From Purpureocillium takamizusanense (Eukaryota > Ascomycota > Sordariomycetes > Hypocreales > Ophiocordycipitaceae): 64,000 nt of DNA. Position 1 is the first letter of the stretch; each line of letters begins with the position of its first letter. The stretch covers positions 1,798,001-1,862,000 of the forward strand of contig NC_063075.1 in assembly GCF_022605165.1 (NCBI RefSeq), read 5' to 3'. Shown one piece after another: positions 44,853 through 55,650 of the stretch. The translations under genes were made by a program, and so were the position numbers. Below the pieces are notes generated by a model. It ran no database searches, had not been told where the DNA came from, and saw only the letters and a program-made list of their open reading frames with translations.

Positions 44853-46235
44853 ATGTCACCGACGACACCTGGCTTGCCTGACAGTGCCATCAGGAGGCCA
44901 GGTACAGTCGTCGCCGCGCCGTATAAACCGCCTCCGACTTTTCCCACGCGCCTCGCGCAGCAGGCGAGACCGATCGAGGTCCAAGTCCCGCCCCTCATCG
45001 CCGGTGCCCTGGTTGCCGCCTTCGCAAAGGCTCTGGCCGACGGTCTTGGAAACGAGCTTCTCACCCACTACTACCTCGGCGATCAAGTTGTCAGGGTGAA
45101 CCTCGACCGCGTCATCGACCGCCTTCTTTCCACGTTTACTCACGAGCTTTGGGATGAACTGTTCCAGTTCTACCACAAGGACGGCCCTCCTGGCGCAGAG
45201 GTTTCTCGCCAAGTCACGCGCCTGTTCGAAGGTCCAATCCGCCAGATAGTCTTGCTGCTGAATGGCCCAGAGACTTCACCCTGTGTCCTTGACAAAATCG
45301 GCCCGGGATTGTCGCAGAGACAAACAACATGGTCAACGAGTGCAGGGGGCATAGATTTACCCCTCGCTCTGCAGCTTCTCTGTAGCTACTGGCACAGGGA
45401 AATGCCATCGCAGTCCCCGGGAGGCTCACCAGATGATATTGCTCGCTCATTGCACGGCATAATTGTCAGTGGTACCGCCGCTCAGAATCTCATATCCAGG
45501 TTTCGCAGGGTCTTGCTGTCGCCGCACCATGTCCAGATGCACCTTGCCGAATCCGCCATCTGGACCATGCTCCTGATCAAGCGACCTTACCCCTCGCCCT
45601 CCGATGGTTTTCACGTTGCCCAGTTCAAGTACGAGTGCCAGCTGTTTGGGCCACTCGACGGCATTGCGGACCCGCAGCTGGTCAATCTGGGGACCCTGCC
45701 AGCCATCACTGGCACTGCGGAAGACTGCACACACACAACGGTGTCCTCCTACGTCAATTCACAGTGGCCCAAGTGCGGAAAGCTGGTCCTGGGTTGTCTC
45801 GAGGAAGCTGTGGGCAATGCCTCATACTCGTCCCGACACGGCGAGCCCATGTCCGGCATGTCAGTATGGGACGGGACAGATGAGAATGGCCCGCCTTGTC
45901 CCGGATTGCGACTCATTCACATCGAAGTCGAGGAGTCGGTGATTCGAATAAGCATTTCGGCGTGGACACATACAATGATTGAAGTCTTCCAGCAAATGTG
46001 CTGGATGTGCGCAGCCATTAGCGCGTCCCCCTTTCCCGGCGCACTCTCCGAATGCGCCGCTGAGGTGACTAGCTGGACCTATCTGAATGAATCAGTATAC
46101 GTCGATTGCAGCTTAGTGCATCAGCCAGTCCCCAGTGCGACTGGTTTGCCATGGTTGCGCCAGATGCAAGGGGCAGCCATTGCGAAGGGGTTTCCATTTC
46201 CTGCACACGAAGTCCAGCAGCACGTAACGGCATGA
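44853..46235 (+). CDS. Unrecognised 460-residue protein
   Basis: Single-exon frame from MSPTTPGLPDSAIRR to a TGA at 46233-46235. After a Pro-rich disordered start (1-40) it reads as a globular protein with alternating helices and strands (for example ELLTHYYLGDQVVRVNLDRV and GLRLIHIEVEESVIRISISA) and several cysteines (CWMCAAIS near the C-terminus). No signal peptide, transmembrane segment or catalytic motif is evident. Composition and codon bias are clearly protein-like. The stop lies 91 bp from the stop of the convergent Xaa-Pro peptidase gene. It may be a lineage-restricted fungal protein. Confidence 0.72.
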   Translation: MSPTTPGLPDSAIRRPGTVVAAPYKPPPTFPTRLAQQARPIEVQVPPLIAGALVAAFAKALADGLGNELLTHYYLGDQVVRVNLDRVIDRLLSTFTHELWDELFQFYHKDGPPGAEVSRQVTRLFEGPIRQIVLLLNGPETSPCVLDKIGPGLSQRQTTWSTSAGGIDLPLALQLLCSYWHREMPSQSPGGSPDDIARSLHGIIVSGTAAQNLISRFRRVLLSPHHVQMHLAESAIWTMLLIKRPYPSPSDGFHVAQFKYECQLFGPLDGIADPQLVNLGTLPAITGTAEDCTHTTVSSYVNSQWPKCGKLVLGCLEEAVGNASYSSRHGEPMSGMSVWDGTDENGPPCPGLRLIHIEVEESVIRISISAWTHTMIEVFQQMCWMCAAISASPFPGALSECAAEVTSWTYLNESVYVDCSLVHQPVPSATGLPWLRQMQGAAIAKGFPFPAHEVQQHVTA

Positions 46236-46326
46236 CATGTGCCCGGAGCTGTTCACAGCAAGCAACAAGTTCTTTGAATTGCATTCTAGATCGAGCGAAA
46301 AACAATAAAATATGATACCCCATTTT

Positions 46327-47896
46327 TCAAGGATCGTACAGGCCTCTCGCGCGTCGCCCAGTCAACAGCTCGGCATCGCCGGTTTCCGTGACCCTGTAAA
46401 TGTCTTCGTGCCTCATGCCGAATTTCCCCTCGAGGTAAATGCCTGGCTCGATCGTGAATGTCATCCCAGGACTGAGCTTCACAGTATTCCACTTGTTCAG
46501 GTACGGCGACTCGTGCGCTTTGATGCCAATGCTATGGCCAACCCGATGCGTAAAGAATTCTCCGTAACCGGCAGCATCGATGACGGATCGCGCGGCAATG
46601 TCCACGCTCGCGGCCGTGTTGTTCCACCTCATGGCCTCGGAAGCCGCCGTCTGCGCGTCGAAGACAATTCGCCAAATCTTTTCCTTTTCAGCCCGGAGGG
46701 GATCCTCGGGGACGCGCCGCCCCTTGGGCGGATCGATGAGGAAGCTGCGGCAAATGTCGGACGTGTAGCCCAGGTAACGCGCCCCGACGTCGATGATGAC
46801 GACGCTGTCAAGCGTGAGCTTCTTGCCGCCGGTGACGAAGCCGCCGTGGGGCAGCGCGCCGTGTTCCCCGAAGAGCATGATGTTGAAGACGGTCACGAAG
46901 CCCATCGAGAGCAACGTGTTGTCCAGGATCGCCGTGACCTCGTCTTCCGTCAGGCCGGGCACGAGGCAGGTTCGCACGGCGCGCACGGCGACAATGGTGC
47001 CCGTGTTGACGGCGCGAATGATTTCAATCTCGGCGGGCGACTTGGTCTGGTGCACCAGCTCCGCCTCCGGGGAGAGGCCCACGGTCTTGAACCCGTTGTT
47101 TTGCAAGCCGCGCACGATGAAGTCGCGCATCTCCTCCTCGACCATGAGCGTCGGCTGCTTCTCCTTCTTGCCCGCGAAGAGTCGCGACTCCAGCAGCGTC
47201 TTGTACGGGTTCCAATGTTCCTCCCAGATGACAATGTCGAGCTCCTCGTCGCGCGAGGGAATGCCGAGCATGCGCGCGCGGCCTTCTTCGAAGTGAGCCG
47301 CGAGAAACGCCGTCTTGGCAGACACGGAGCCGTCGGACGCGCGTTGGGGAAGCACGAGCATCAAAAAGGGACGCTCCTCGGCCTCCCCTGGCTCCCAATC
47401 CGGTTGAGAAACATTGCCGTAGTATCTGTGACTGGTTAGCTGCGGCCAAGATCTCCTAATACATGTGTGCATGTACATGGAGCACATACTGGAAGGTGAA
47501 TCCCGGCTCCAGGACGAAGGCGTCTACGCCATTCTGGTCGAGGGCTCGCGCAAGCCTATCCCGCCTTTGGATGAACTCTGCAGCCTGGATCGGCCTCGCG
47601 TTGTCGAGAAATGAAAGGTCCTTGTGCAGAGTGTCGATGGAGCATTTCTGGATGTTTTTGAGTTGCTTAGCCGGGTTTCGATGCCCCAAGACGGTCCCAA
47701 GGCTGCCGGTCTTTACGAGAAGGGCAGTGATGATCACAGCAGCGATGAGGACGTGGATAACTCTCCCAGGCGACCGCTTCGCGCTGTACCGCTGCTTCTC
47801 GAACAGCGCAGCTTCGCCAAAGCCAACCTTTGTCGCTGCCATATTCTGTTGCTGGCCGTCTTTCGGAGAGTCATGCGCCTCCGGGAGAATGAACAT
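46327..47896 (-). CDS. Membrane-anchored Xaa-Pro dipeptidase/aminopeptidase (M24B)
   Basis: Two exons: 47490..47896 and 46327..47425; 501 residues, GT-AG intron 47426..47489, phase 2. The pita-bread metallopeptidase domain cleaves Xaa-Pro bonds using two metal ions. All five ligands are visible: Asp348 and Asp359 (IIDVGARYLGYTSD), His433 (HRVGHSIG), Glu462 (FTIEPGIY) and Glu476 (MRHED). A hydrophobic span at about 46-64 (VIHVLIAAVIITALLV) follows a short basic N-terminus, predicting a type II membrane protein with the catalytic domain on the lumenal or outer side, unlike soluble prolidases. The N-terminal creatinase-like domain fills 95-260. An in-frame Met19 is an alternative start. The long plus-strand frame here is a shadow. 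Confidence 0.9.
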
Positions 47897-49380
47897 TTGT
47901 GAGCTTCAATGGCGCGCAAACGATGGCGGAATATAGCAGCACATATGGGCGCCGTGTATAGCCGAGTTAGCACTGACATTACCACCACCCGAGGTTGACG
48001 CTCCGATTGAGAATGAAAGCACTAATATAGTAGTTCGTCCCGTCGGCAACTCCGAATCGTGGGGGCGGGGACAGCTGACAGCTGCCGGAGATGGGGGGCG
48101 CGACCAAGGGCTGCCGGCAGGTAGTAGCTGTCGTGTGTGTGTGTCTGTGTGGTCGCGTGGTCGCAAATCGTGGTGTGGTGGTGGCTGCTTGGTTAGCCGG
48201 TTCGTTGGTTCTTTCACCGGCTTGTTGGTCATGAGGCCTGAGATGGTGGGCTCGACATGGCCAATCTATCTGAAGCTGTCGCATCGCGTACGGTTAGCCT
48301 ATATGACATTTGATGATGGGTGTCACAACATGAATGCAAGCCTCTGTGACGGATCGGACTATTGCAAATTATACCTGCGACTAGGCATCCAACTACGCGT
48401 ACAACGTAACTAGTAGTTTGGCAACTACGTAGCAAGAGTTTCTAACCCGTCATGGCGTATAGTGAATGGATTCTTAATCTTTCCGTATCAACTTTATAGT
48501 TACCCTTTTTCTCAATGGATTTCGTTATCATACATGGAAGGAACGGGCTGGCACCTGCTTCCCTTGAACCAACTTGATGAATGTCTCCAGACCCGCTCCA
48601 ACCCCCCCGCCCGCATCCTGCATTCGTCACAACATGATCCTCGGACTCGGCCATCGTGGGGAGCCCTTTTACAAGACGGAGCCTTGCTGACGTTTAGGCG
48701 AGGCGAGAAACGGCGCTGTCCAACGACTTGCAGAGTACTCACTGAGTCCAAGCTCCTCGTACCTGCCCCCGCGGCCCACGCGCCGGCTGCTACCGTGTTG
48801 GCCGAGGCCGGAGAGAAGTCCGTGACACGCACACCCACAATGTCCCTTTCGGCCCGCGTACATGCCCAATTTGGCGTCTTGTTTTGTCTGCGAATAGCAT
48901 TTATGCAGCTGCGCGGACAAGCGGCCCCGGCCATTTCTCATGTCTTTGCGCATGCGAGCTGTCTCAAATGCATCCAGCCAGGGTGGCTGCATCTGGCTGC
49001 ATGTGCTGACTCATGGGCTTGGGGTTGCATCCTTCCTTGCACAGCGTGTGCTGGAACGTCAAGGTCGCGGGGAAGAATCACATGAGACAAGCATGCTGTT
49101 CTGTGCTGGCGGAGAAAGGCGGCTGGCAGCTCGCGTTTTGTCAGGTATCAAGCTTGGCCCAACGCCCACGACGACACCGGAACCATAATAAGGATTTGTG
49201 GGAGACAGCGCCGTTCCATTGATGCATCTTGCTCAGCTGTAGCTCGAGCTGCCTTGGGCGCCTCACACTCTCACTGACTGACTGCCGGTAGACCCTTGCT
49301 GAGGTCTGCGCTGCCACGACAAGGTCCTCGCGTGACGACTCGGAGACTCGCCTCACCGCGTTCTCTAGCCATAGCCCGTC
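47897..49380. other. Divergent intergenic region with GT repeat
   Basis: 1.48 kb between the peptidase and permease start codons. It contains a GT microsatellite (48133-48144) and GC-derived frames such as 48462-49085 that were rejected. It should hold both promoters. Confidence 0.45.
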
Positions 49381-51193
49381 ATGAACAAAGATGTGCAGTC
49401 ACACGCCGGGACGCGGGCCATGGATCCCCAGCACAGAGAGGATGATATTGGCATTGCCGGCGCGCCAATCTCCACGATTGTTGATCAAGACGATGATCCC
49501 AAATTCCAGGACCATGCCGCCTTGGCAGAGCTCTCCCAATCTAGGCGCGGGCTCAAGCAACGACATATCCAGATGATTGCCCTGGCGGGCACCATCGGCA
49601 CGGGTCTTTTCCTCGCAACGGGCGTGGCGCTCTCCAGAGGCGGCCCGCTCGGTATTCTCATCGCGTATTCCGTCGTCGGGCTGCTCATGTGTTGCGTTGT
49701 CATATCCGTGGCGGAGCTGAGCGCCCTCGTTCCGCTCTCGGGTGGCATCATCCGCCACGCGGAATGGTTCGTCGACCCGGCGCTCTCCTTTGCCCAGGGC
49801 TGGAATAGCGTTTATGCAAACGCCATATTGCTGCCGGCAGAGATGGTGGCTTGCGCCGTCATTATCGACTTTTGGTCGCACATCAACCACGCCGTCTGGA
49901 TCACGTCTCTCGGTGGCTTGCTTATTTTTAGCAACATGCTGCTGATTAGTGTCTATGGCGAGATGGAGTTTGTGTTTGCCATTCTCAAGATTGCTCTCAT
50001 CGTGGGGGTGAACATCATGGTGCGTTGGCTCCAGGTCCTGACATAGGATGAGCAACTACGAAAGGTTAACGACGAATTACTTCAGAGCATTTGCATCACT
50101 TCGGGAGCAGGACCTACGGGCCAAAGCATTGGGTTCCGCTATTGGCATACGCCGGGGCCTTTCGTTCAGTACCTCGACATCGATGGCGCCTGGGGTCGCT
50201 TCCTCGGTTTCTGGCGTGTCATGGTCAGCGCTGCATATGCCTTCTCCAACGTGGAAAACATTTCTGTGCCCGCGGCGGAGACACAGAGCCCCCGTTACAA
50301 CATTCCCAAAGCAGCCAAGCGGGTTTTCTGGAGGATAGCCATTTTCTACGTCATCACCATCTTTTGCATCGGCCTCATCGTGGCGTCCAACGATGAGGCG
50401 CTGACAGCCCACTCGGGCGATGCTGGAGCCTCGCCATTCGCAATTGCAGCAAAGAACGCCGGTATCAAATATGTGCCGTCCATCATCAACGCGGTCGTGG
50501 TAACGAGTGCGTGGAGCGCGGCTAATTCCGGTAAGGGGAGACGGGCTGGCAGCTCCAAACGCGGAAACGAAACCGACAGTGACTGACTTGATATTAGCCA
50601 TGCTTGTTGCCACCCGAACCCTATATGGACTCGCTTTGGAGGGCCACGCGCCAAAACTACTCACTCGCACCAATCGTTTCGGCATACCTTGGCTATCCGT
50701 AGCCGTCGTTGGATCCGCCATGGGGCTGGGATACATGACCCTTTCGTCGGCCGCCTCTATTGTCTTCGACTGGCTACAGAACCTCGTCTCCGCCGGTTCT
50801 TTTGTGCACTGGATCAACATCGAGATTGTGTATCTCAGATTCTTCTATGGATGCAAGAAGCAGAACATAAGTCGCGACGAGCTTCCCTGGAAGGGACCCT
50901 TCCAACCCTACGCCGCCTGGATAGGCCTTCTGTCATTCAGTCTCCTCTTGCTGACTGGGGGATTCACCGTCTTCATCAAAGGGCATTGGAGCCCGCAGAG
51001 CTTCGTATCCTCATACTTTAACATACCACTCATACTCACGCTATACTTTGGATATAAGTTTGGCAGGAAGACGAGGCTGGTAGCTCTCGATGAAATGCCT
51101 ATCCGCGGCTTCATTGACATTGCGAATGCGAACCCAGAGGATCCGCCTCTGCCAGCGAGAGGATGGCGGAAACTAAATATACTCTGGGGTTAA
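49381..51193 (+). CDS. Amino-acid permease, YAT/APC family
   Basis: Three exons: 49381..50019, 50086..50530, 50598..51193; 559 residues. The cytosolic N-terminus (about 60 residues) precedes the family signature RHIQMIALAGTIGTGLFLAT (61-80). Other hallmarks are ELSALVPLSGGIIRHAEWFV, FAQGWNSVYANAILLPAE and, across intron 1, FRYWHTPGPF. Exon 2 carries AYAFSNVENISVPAAETQSP and exon 3 begins after NS-AMLVATRTLYGLALEGHAP, the conserved loop. About twelve hydrophobic spans are evident, and the cytosolic tail is complete. It imports amino acids with protons at the plasma membrane; substrate range cannot be told. Introns have GT-AG borders. Confidence 0.92.
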
Positions 51194-51986
51194 AAGGCTC
51201 CATCATCACCAATTTCCCTGGCCGAATTGCCCTTTTCAAGCAAGCGGAATCACTCCTCTAATTTATAAAATCCTTAAGGCGACACAATATCGGCTTCTTT
51301 TAGAAGGTGTCTAGAGTATTCGAGGCAAGGCGTAGATATATCAAAAGATCGCCATCTTCTTACTATCCTTGATAAATTCTCATGCCTCATTACTATTTAT
51401 AATTAAAATATAATATCATCATGTATAGGTAGTGAGCAAGACAATAAGTCATTTGCGCTATTCAGAAACTGTATAATACGGTAAGGTAAGTAACGCAAAT
51501 TGTATCCGATATATCTAATTGGGCAGTCTGCACCAAGTGCACCATGAGGCAATCTCGGTGACACCGTAGAAAGGTGGCGGCGCCGGGCCTCTCAGCCAAC
51601 GGCCAGGATTCTGCACCTGACTCGGAGCCAGAACAGTTGGTTGGCCATGCTCTTGACCAACGGGCAATAATCTGCACTCGATCTCATGCGAGAGCAATTG
51701 GTCGGCCATGCCCTCGACCAGCGGGTGACATTCCGCACCCGACATAGCATTCGGGCGGCTATGTCCGGCCCCCGGTCCCAGGTCTTGTGCAGCAGGGAGT
51801 GTAAAGTGCCCAACCAAAGGCGTGAGCTTTATCATACTGTACAGGTCGTGGACCTATATAGGTCATGACCCTGCCAGCTGTCTTTGATACTACGTCATCC
51901 TGCCGGCACGGCCTCTGCGTCAGAATCTCACTCAAACAAACATTTGCATTTCTTGACCTGACGTCCCGGCCCGTGGAATTGGCAAG
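51194..51986. promoter_or_regulatory. Intergenic: AT-rich patch, minisatellite and palindromic TATA before the GIT1-like gene
   Basis: 51240-51440 is notably AT-rich. A 61-bp tandem repeat follows at 51598-51785. The perfect palindrome GACCTATATAGGTC at 51851-51864 includes a TATA-like core about 125 bp before the start codon of the transporter, so it may be its core promoter. Function is inferred from position. Confidence 0.55.
51598..51785. repeat. 61-bp minisatellite, about three units
   Basis: Unit 1 (51598-51658) and unit 2 (51659-51719) are both exactly 61 bp and share blocks such as TCTGCAC, CAATTGG/CAGTTGG and GGCCATGC followed by CGACC or TTGACC. Unit 3 (51720-51785) is more diverged, keeping GCGGGTGACATTCCGCACC. 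All units carry a GGCCATG-like core. Confidence 0.8.
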
Positions 51987-53723
51987 ATGGATGCATTTCT
52001 TGAGAAAGAACACGGTCCGGACGTTGATGCCGCATCTTCGCACGTTGAAGCCGTGGATTCACATGAGGTATCCAAGGAGAAGGCTGCCGGCGATGGCAAA
52101 GACAACGCGGACGTTGAAGCGACCAGTGCGAATGAAGGCGAAGGGGCTTACTACAGCAAGCTCTCTGTGTGGTTGATGGTCCTGTTCTCAGCTCTCGCCA
52201 TCGGATCTGACGGCTAGTAAGTAACACAACCCCCTCTTGGTCGCGGCGGACGGAAACTGCATCGCCGGCCCCCGCCTTCAACCTCTCTTCGATGACGACA
52301 AAATCTTACGGTCCTTCTTTAGCAATGCCGCTGTCATCGGCAATGTTGAGCTTCTTTTGGCAGTCCTCTATCCCGATGCTCTGACACCATCCATCTACAC
52401 ACGCCTGAGCAACGCGTTCCTCATCGGCATGATCGTTGGAATGCTCTTCTTCGGTGTGGTGGTCGATCAGATCGGTCGCAAGACTGGCGCCGTTTTCACC
52501 ACACTTCTCCTCGTGTTGGGCATCGCCATGTCCACGGCTGCAAATGGAACGACTCCCACCGGTCTCTTCTGGATGCTCATCGTCGCACGAGGCGTCGCGG
52601 GTGTGGGTGCGGGAGGCGAGTATCCCGTGTCGGGTGCCGGTGCCGCCGAAGCAACGGACGAGAGCAGCAAGTACCGCAAGCATAGGGGCTTCATGTTCGC
52701 CATGATTGCCGACACGTCGTCCTCACTGGGCTACGTCTGGGGTGGTCTCGTCGTCCTGCTTCTACTGCTTTGCGTCGGACAAGAGGAAAGCAAGTATTAC
52801 ATCGTGTGGCGAACCGCCTTTGCCCTCGGAGCCGTTGCACCGGTGAGCATCATCTGGTTTCGCATGCGCATGGCTGTCGCCACGGCGTATCGCAAGTCTT
52901 CCATGCGGAAACAGCGCGTGCCTTATTTGCTGGCTCTCAAGAGATACTATCGGCCACTTATCGGATCCGCGTCCTGCTGGTTCTTGTATAACTGGATATC
53001 CATCCCATTTGGCATCTTCAGTTCCACCATCATCACCCGCTCGAACCCTGAGGGAACCTTGGTCAAGAACATTGGTTGGGGTGTCCTGATCAACTGTTTC
53101 TACATCCCTGGCCCGTTTATCGGCGGCTACCTGTCGGATAAAATTGGCCGACGGCAGACGATGGCGCTCGGTTTCTTACTCCAGGCAATCATGGGCTTCA
53201 TACTCGGCGGAGCTATACGACCTATTCAGACCGTGCTCCCATTGTTCATTGTGTTATACGGAATTTTCTTGACGCTCGGAGAAGTCGGCCCCGGCAGGTA
53301 AGTCCTCAGTAGCCACCTCCCCGCACGCAGGAAATGGCACATATATTGACCTTTCTTGATAGCACTGTTTTTCTTACATCATCAGAATGTTTCCCGACTT
53401 CTATTCGTGGCCAAATGATGGGTTTCATCGCCTCTTGGTCCAAGGCCGGTGCCGCCATTGGTACCCAGGTGTTCACCGCCATACTCAACTCGTACAAGGA
53501 CAACCCTGGCAAGGGCGACCAGGTCGTGTTTCTGATTGGGTCCGCATTCGCCGTCCTGGGTGCTATTGTTGCTTTCTTCGTTATTCCGGACGTGTCGCGA
53601 CGACTTGAGGACGACGATGCCGCATGGAAAGTATACCTGGCGGATCACGGTTGGGAAGCAAAATGGGGTGATACGGAAACAAAAGACCCGGTAGCTATCG
53701 TTAAGGGTCATCTAACAGACTAG
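51987..53723 (+). CDS. MFS transporter, GIT1-like (glycerophosphodiester/phosphate:H+ symporter type)
   Basis: Three exons: 51987..52216, 52323..53297, 53363..53723; 521 residues. Splicing gives ALAIGSDGYNAAVIGNVELL at the first membrane helix and EVGPGSTVFLTSSECFPTSI near helix 10. The MFS signature DQIGRKTGAVF lies between helices 2 and 3, with GVAGVGAGGEYPVSGAGAAE in helix 4 and GGYLSDKIGRRQTM later. The protein resembles fungal Git1-type permeases, which import glycerophosphoinositol and related phosphodiesters and are often induced by phosphate limitation; the substrate here is inference. About twelve hydrophobic spans and both cytosolic ends are intact. It is the last intact gene: its stop codon lies about 30 bp from AT-rich RIP-mutated DNA, yet its last exon shows no decay. 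Confidence 0.9.
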
Positions 53724-53734
53724 GCTGCAGGCTT

Positions 53735-55650
53735 TAAGGGGTACGGTCTAGTATATATATATTTCTATATATAGTAACGAAATAGTTTAGCTATAAATTT
53801 AATCAGAGTAGACCGTTTTTTTAGTAGATATAAAAGTACAGTCTAAGCTTAAATAACTAAAAAGTAAAGAGAGATTACTATTAATTAAGTATTATTATAA
53901 ACGGTTATATATTATTCTATATTATACCTTTAAGCTAGCTACGCTCGCTATAGGCGCGATAAGAAAGAGTAGTATTAAGGGCATAATTATATTTTATTAT
54001 ATATATAACCTATTATTATATTTCTAGGCTTATACTTTACCCCTAGACTATACTAGCTATTTTTAATATATAAGTATAGGATAAGATAAGTATATAATAA
54101 TATATATTAATATCTTAATTAAACTTTAATTAAACTATCGTTATAATATAGCGCTTATATTAATATATTAATAAGGCTTAATTTATTTATAAAGCGTATT
54201 TCCGCTATTTTATTAAGATATTTAATATTAAAGACTTATTTTCTAGGCTAGGTCTCTTAATTAAGTCTAGTTAAGGTAAGGGAGTATTAATACTATATTT
54301 ATACTTATACTTACTATTATTATATATATTTATACTTATTACTTTATTTACTTTTTTATTAATAAAGCTTAATTTACTTAAAAATATATTTCTATTATTT
54401 TCTTATAATATTATAATATTAAAGACTTATTTTTCTAAGCTAAGCTAAGCGCTTATATATATATTATTATTACTATCGCTATTATCGCTTATAATATTAT
54501 TAATTAGCTTTAAATAGCTATTATTATTACTATTATTATAAATATATTATAATATATTATAATATTATCTTTATTATTATTTATAGGCTATTATAATACT
54601 TATTATAAGATTTATTATAAAGCTATAATATAAATATTTAATTATATTTTATAATAAATATTAATATTAATATAAGTAAATAAATAAGATATAATATAAA
54701 TAAGTAATTATATTAATATATTTAATAATTATTATATATTAGCTTAAGTTATATACTTTAATTAAATATAATAAGTTATATATTATAGGATTAACTAAGG
54801 AATTTTATTTTTTAAGGAGGGTTATATATATAATAAAATATAATTATACCTTTAATATTATTTATTAAAATAAATATTAATATAATAATTTAACCTTAAA
54901 TTAATATAATAAAAAGAACTTATAAATTCTTATATTTTTAAACTTTACTTTATATATAAAAATTAATTTTAAAACCTTTAATTCTTTAAACCTTTATTAT
55001 ATATAATAAAGAAGATATTTAAACTTTAATCTTTTAAAACTTTAATTATATATATAAAAGCTACCTTTTAAACTCCTTTACTTATAAACTTTTATTTTAT
55101 ATATAAAGACTAACTTTTAAACTCTTAATTCTTTAAACCTTAAATATATATAATAAAAGTAGTCTTTAAACTCTTAAGCCTTTAAACCTTAAGTATATAT
55201 ATAAAAACTAATCTTTAAACTCTTAACTTTTTAAACTCTTATTTTATATATAAAATTTAAGTTTTAAACTCTTAACTCTTTAAACTCTTATTTTATATAT
55301 AAAAACTAATTTATAAACTTTTAATTCTTTAAACCTTAAATATATATATATAAATTAACTTTTAAACTCTTAAATCTTTAAACTTTAGTTTTATATATAA
55401 AACCTAACCTTTAAACCCTTAAATCTTTAAACTCTTATTTTATATATAAAAACTAACTTTTAAACTCTTAATTCTTTAAACCTTAAGTTTATATATAAAA
55501 CCTAACCTTTAAACTCTTAAATCTTTAAACTTTTATTTTATATATAAAACTTAAGTTTTAAATTCTTATATCTTTAAACCTCTATTATATATAATAAAAT
55601 TAACTTTTAAACTCTTATATTTTTGAACCTTAATTTAATATATATATTAT
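53735..55650. repeat. AT-rich RIP-mutated DNA
   Basis: Extremely AT-rich, dominated by TA steps, with CpA and TpG almost absent over hundreds of bases (for example 54180-54420). This is the footprint of repeat-induced point mutation, which turns CpA into TpA on both strands of duplicated DNA. There is no open reading frame. The original element cannot be named. Confidence 0.85.
54900..55640. repeat. AT-rich minisatellite, unit about 49 bp, about 14 copies
   Basis: A recurring unit containing CTTTAAACTCTTAA, then TCTTTAAACCTT, then TTTTATATATAAAA and ACTAAC can be followed from about 54,900. TATATATAAA landmarks recur near 55,243, 55,292, 55,344, 55,391, 55,440, 55,490, 55,540 and 55,590, giving a period near 49 bp. 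Units differ by substitutions, mostly C/T and small indels. Confidence 0.8.

Noticed and set aside
46312..47439. 375-codon plus-strand frame
   Set aside because: Antisense shadow of the M24B peptidase, whose five metal ligands prove the minus strand is coding.
48462..49085. 207-codon plus-strand frame
   Set aside because: Composition not protein-like and located in the divergent promoter region of peptidase and permease.
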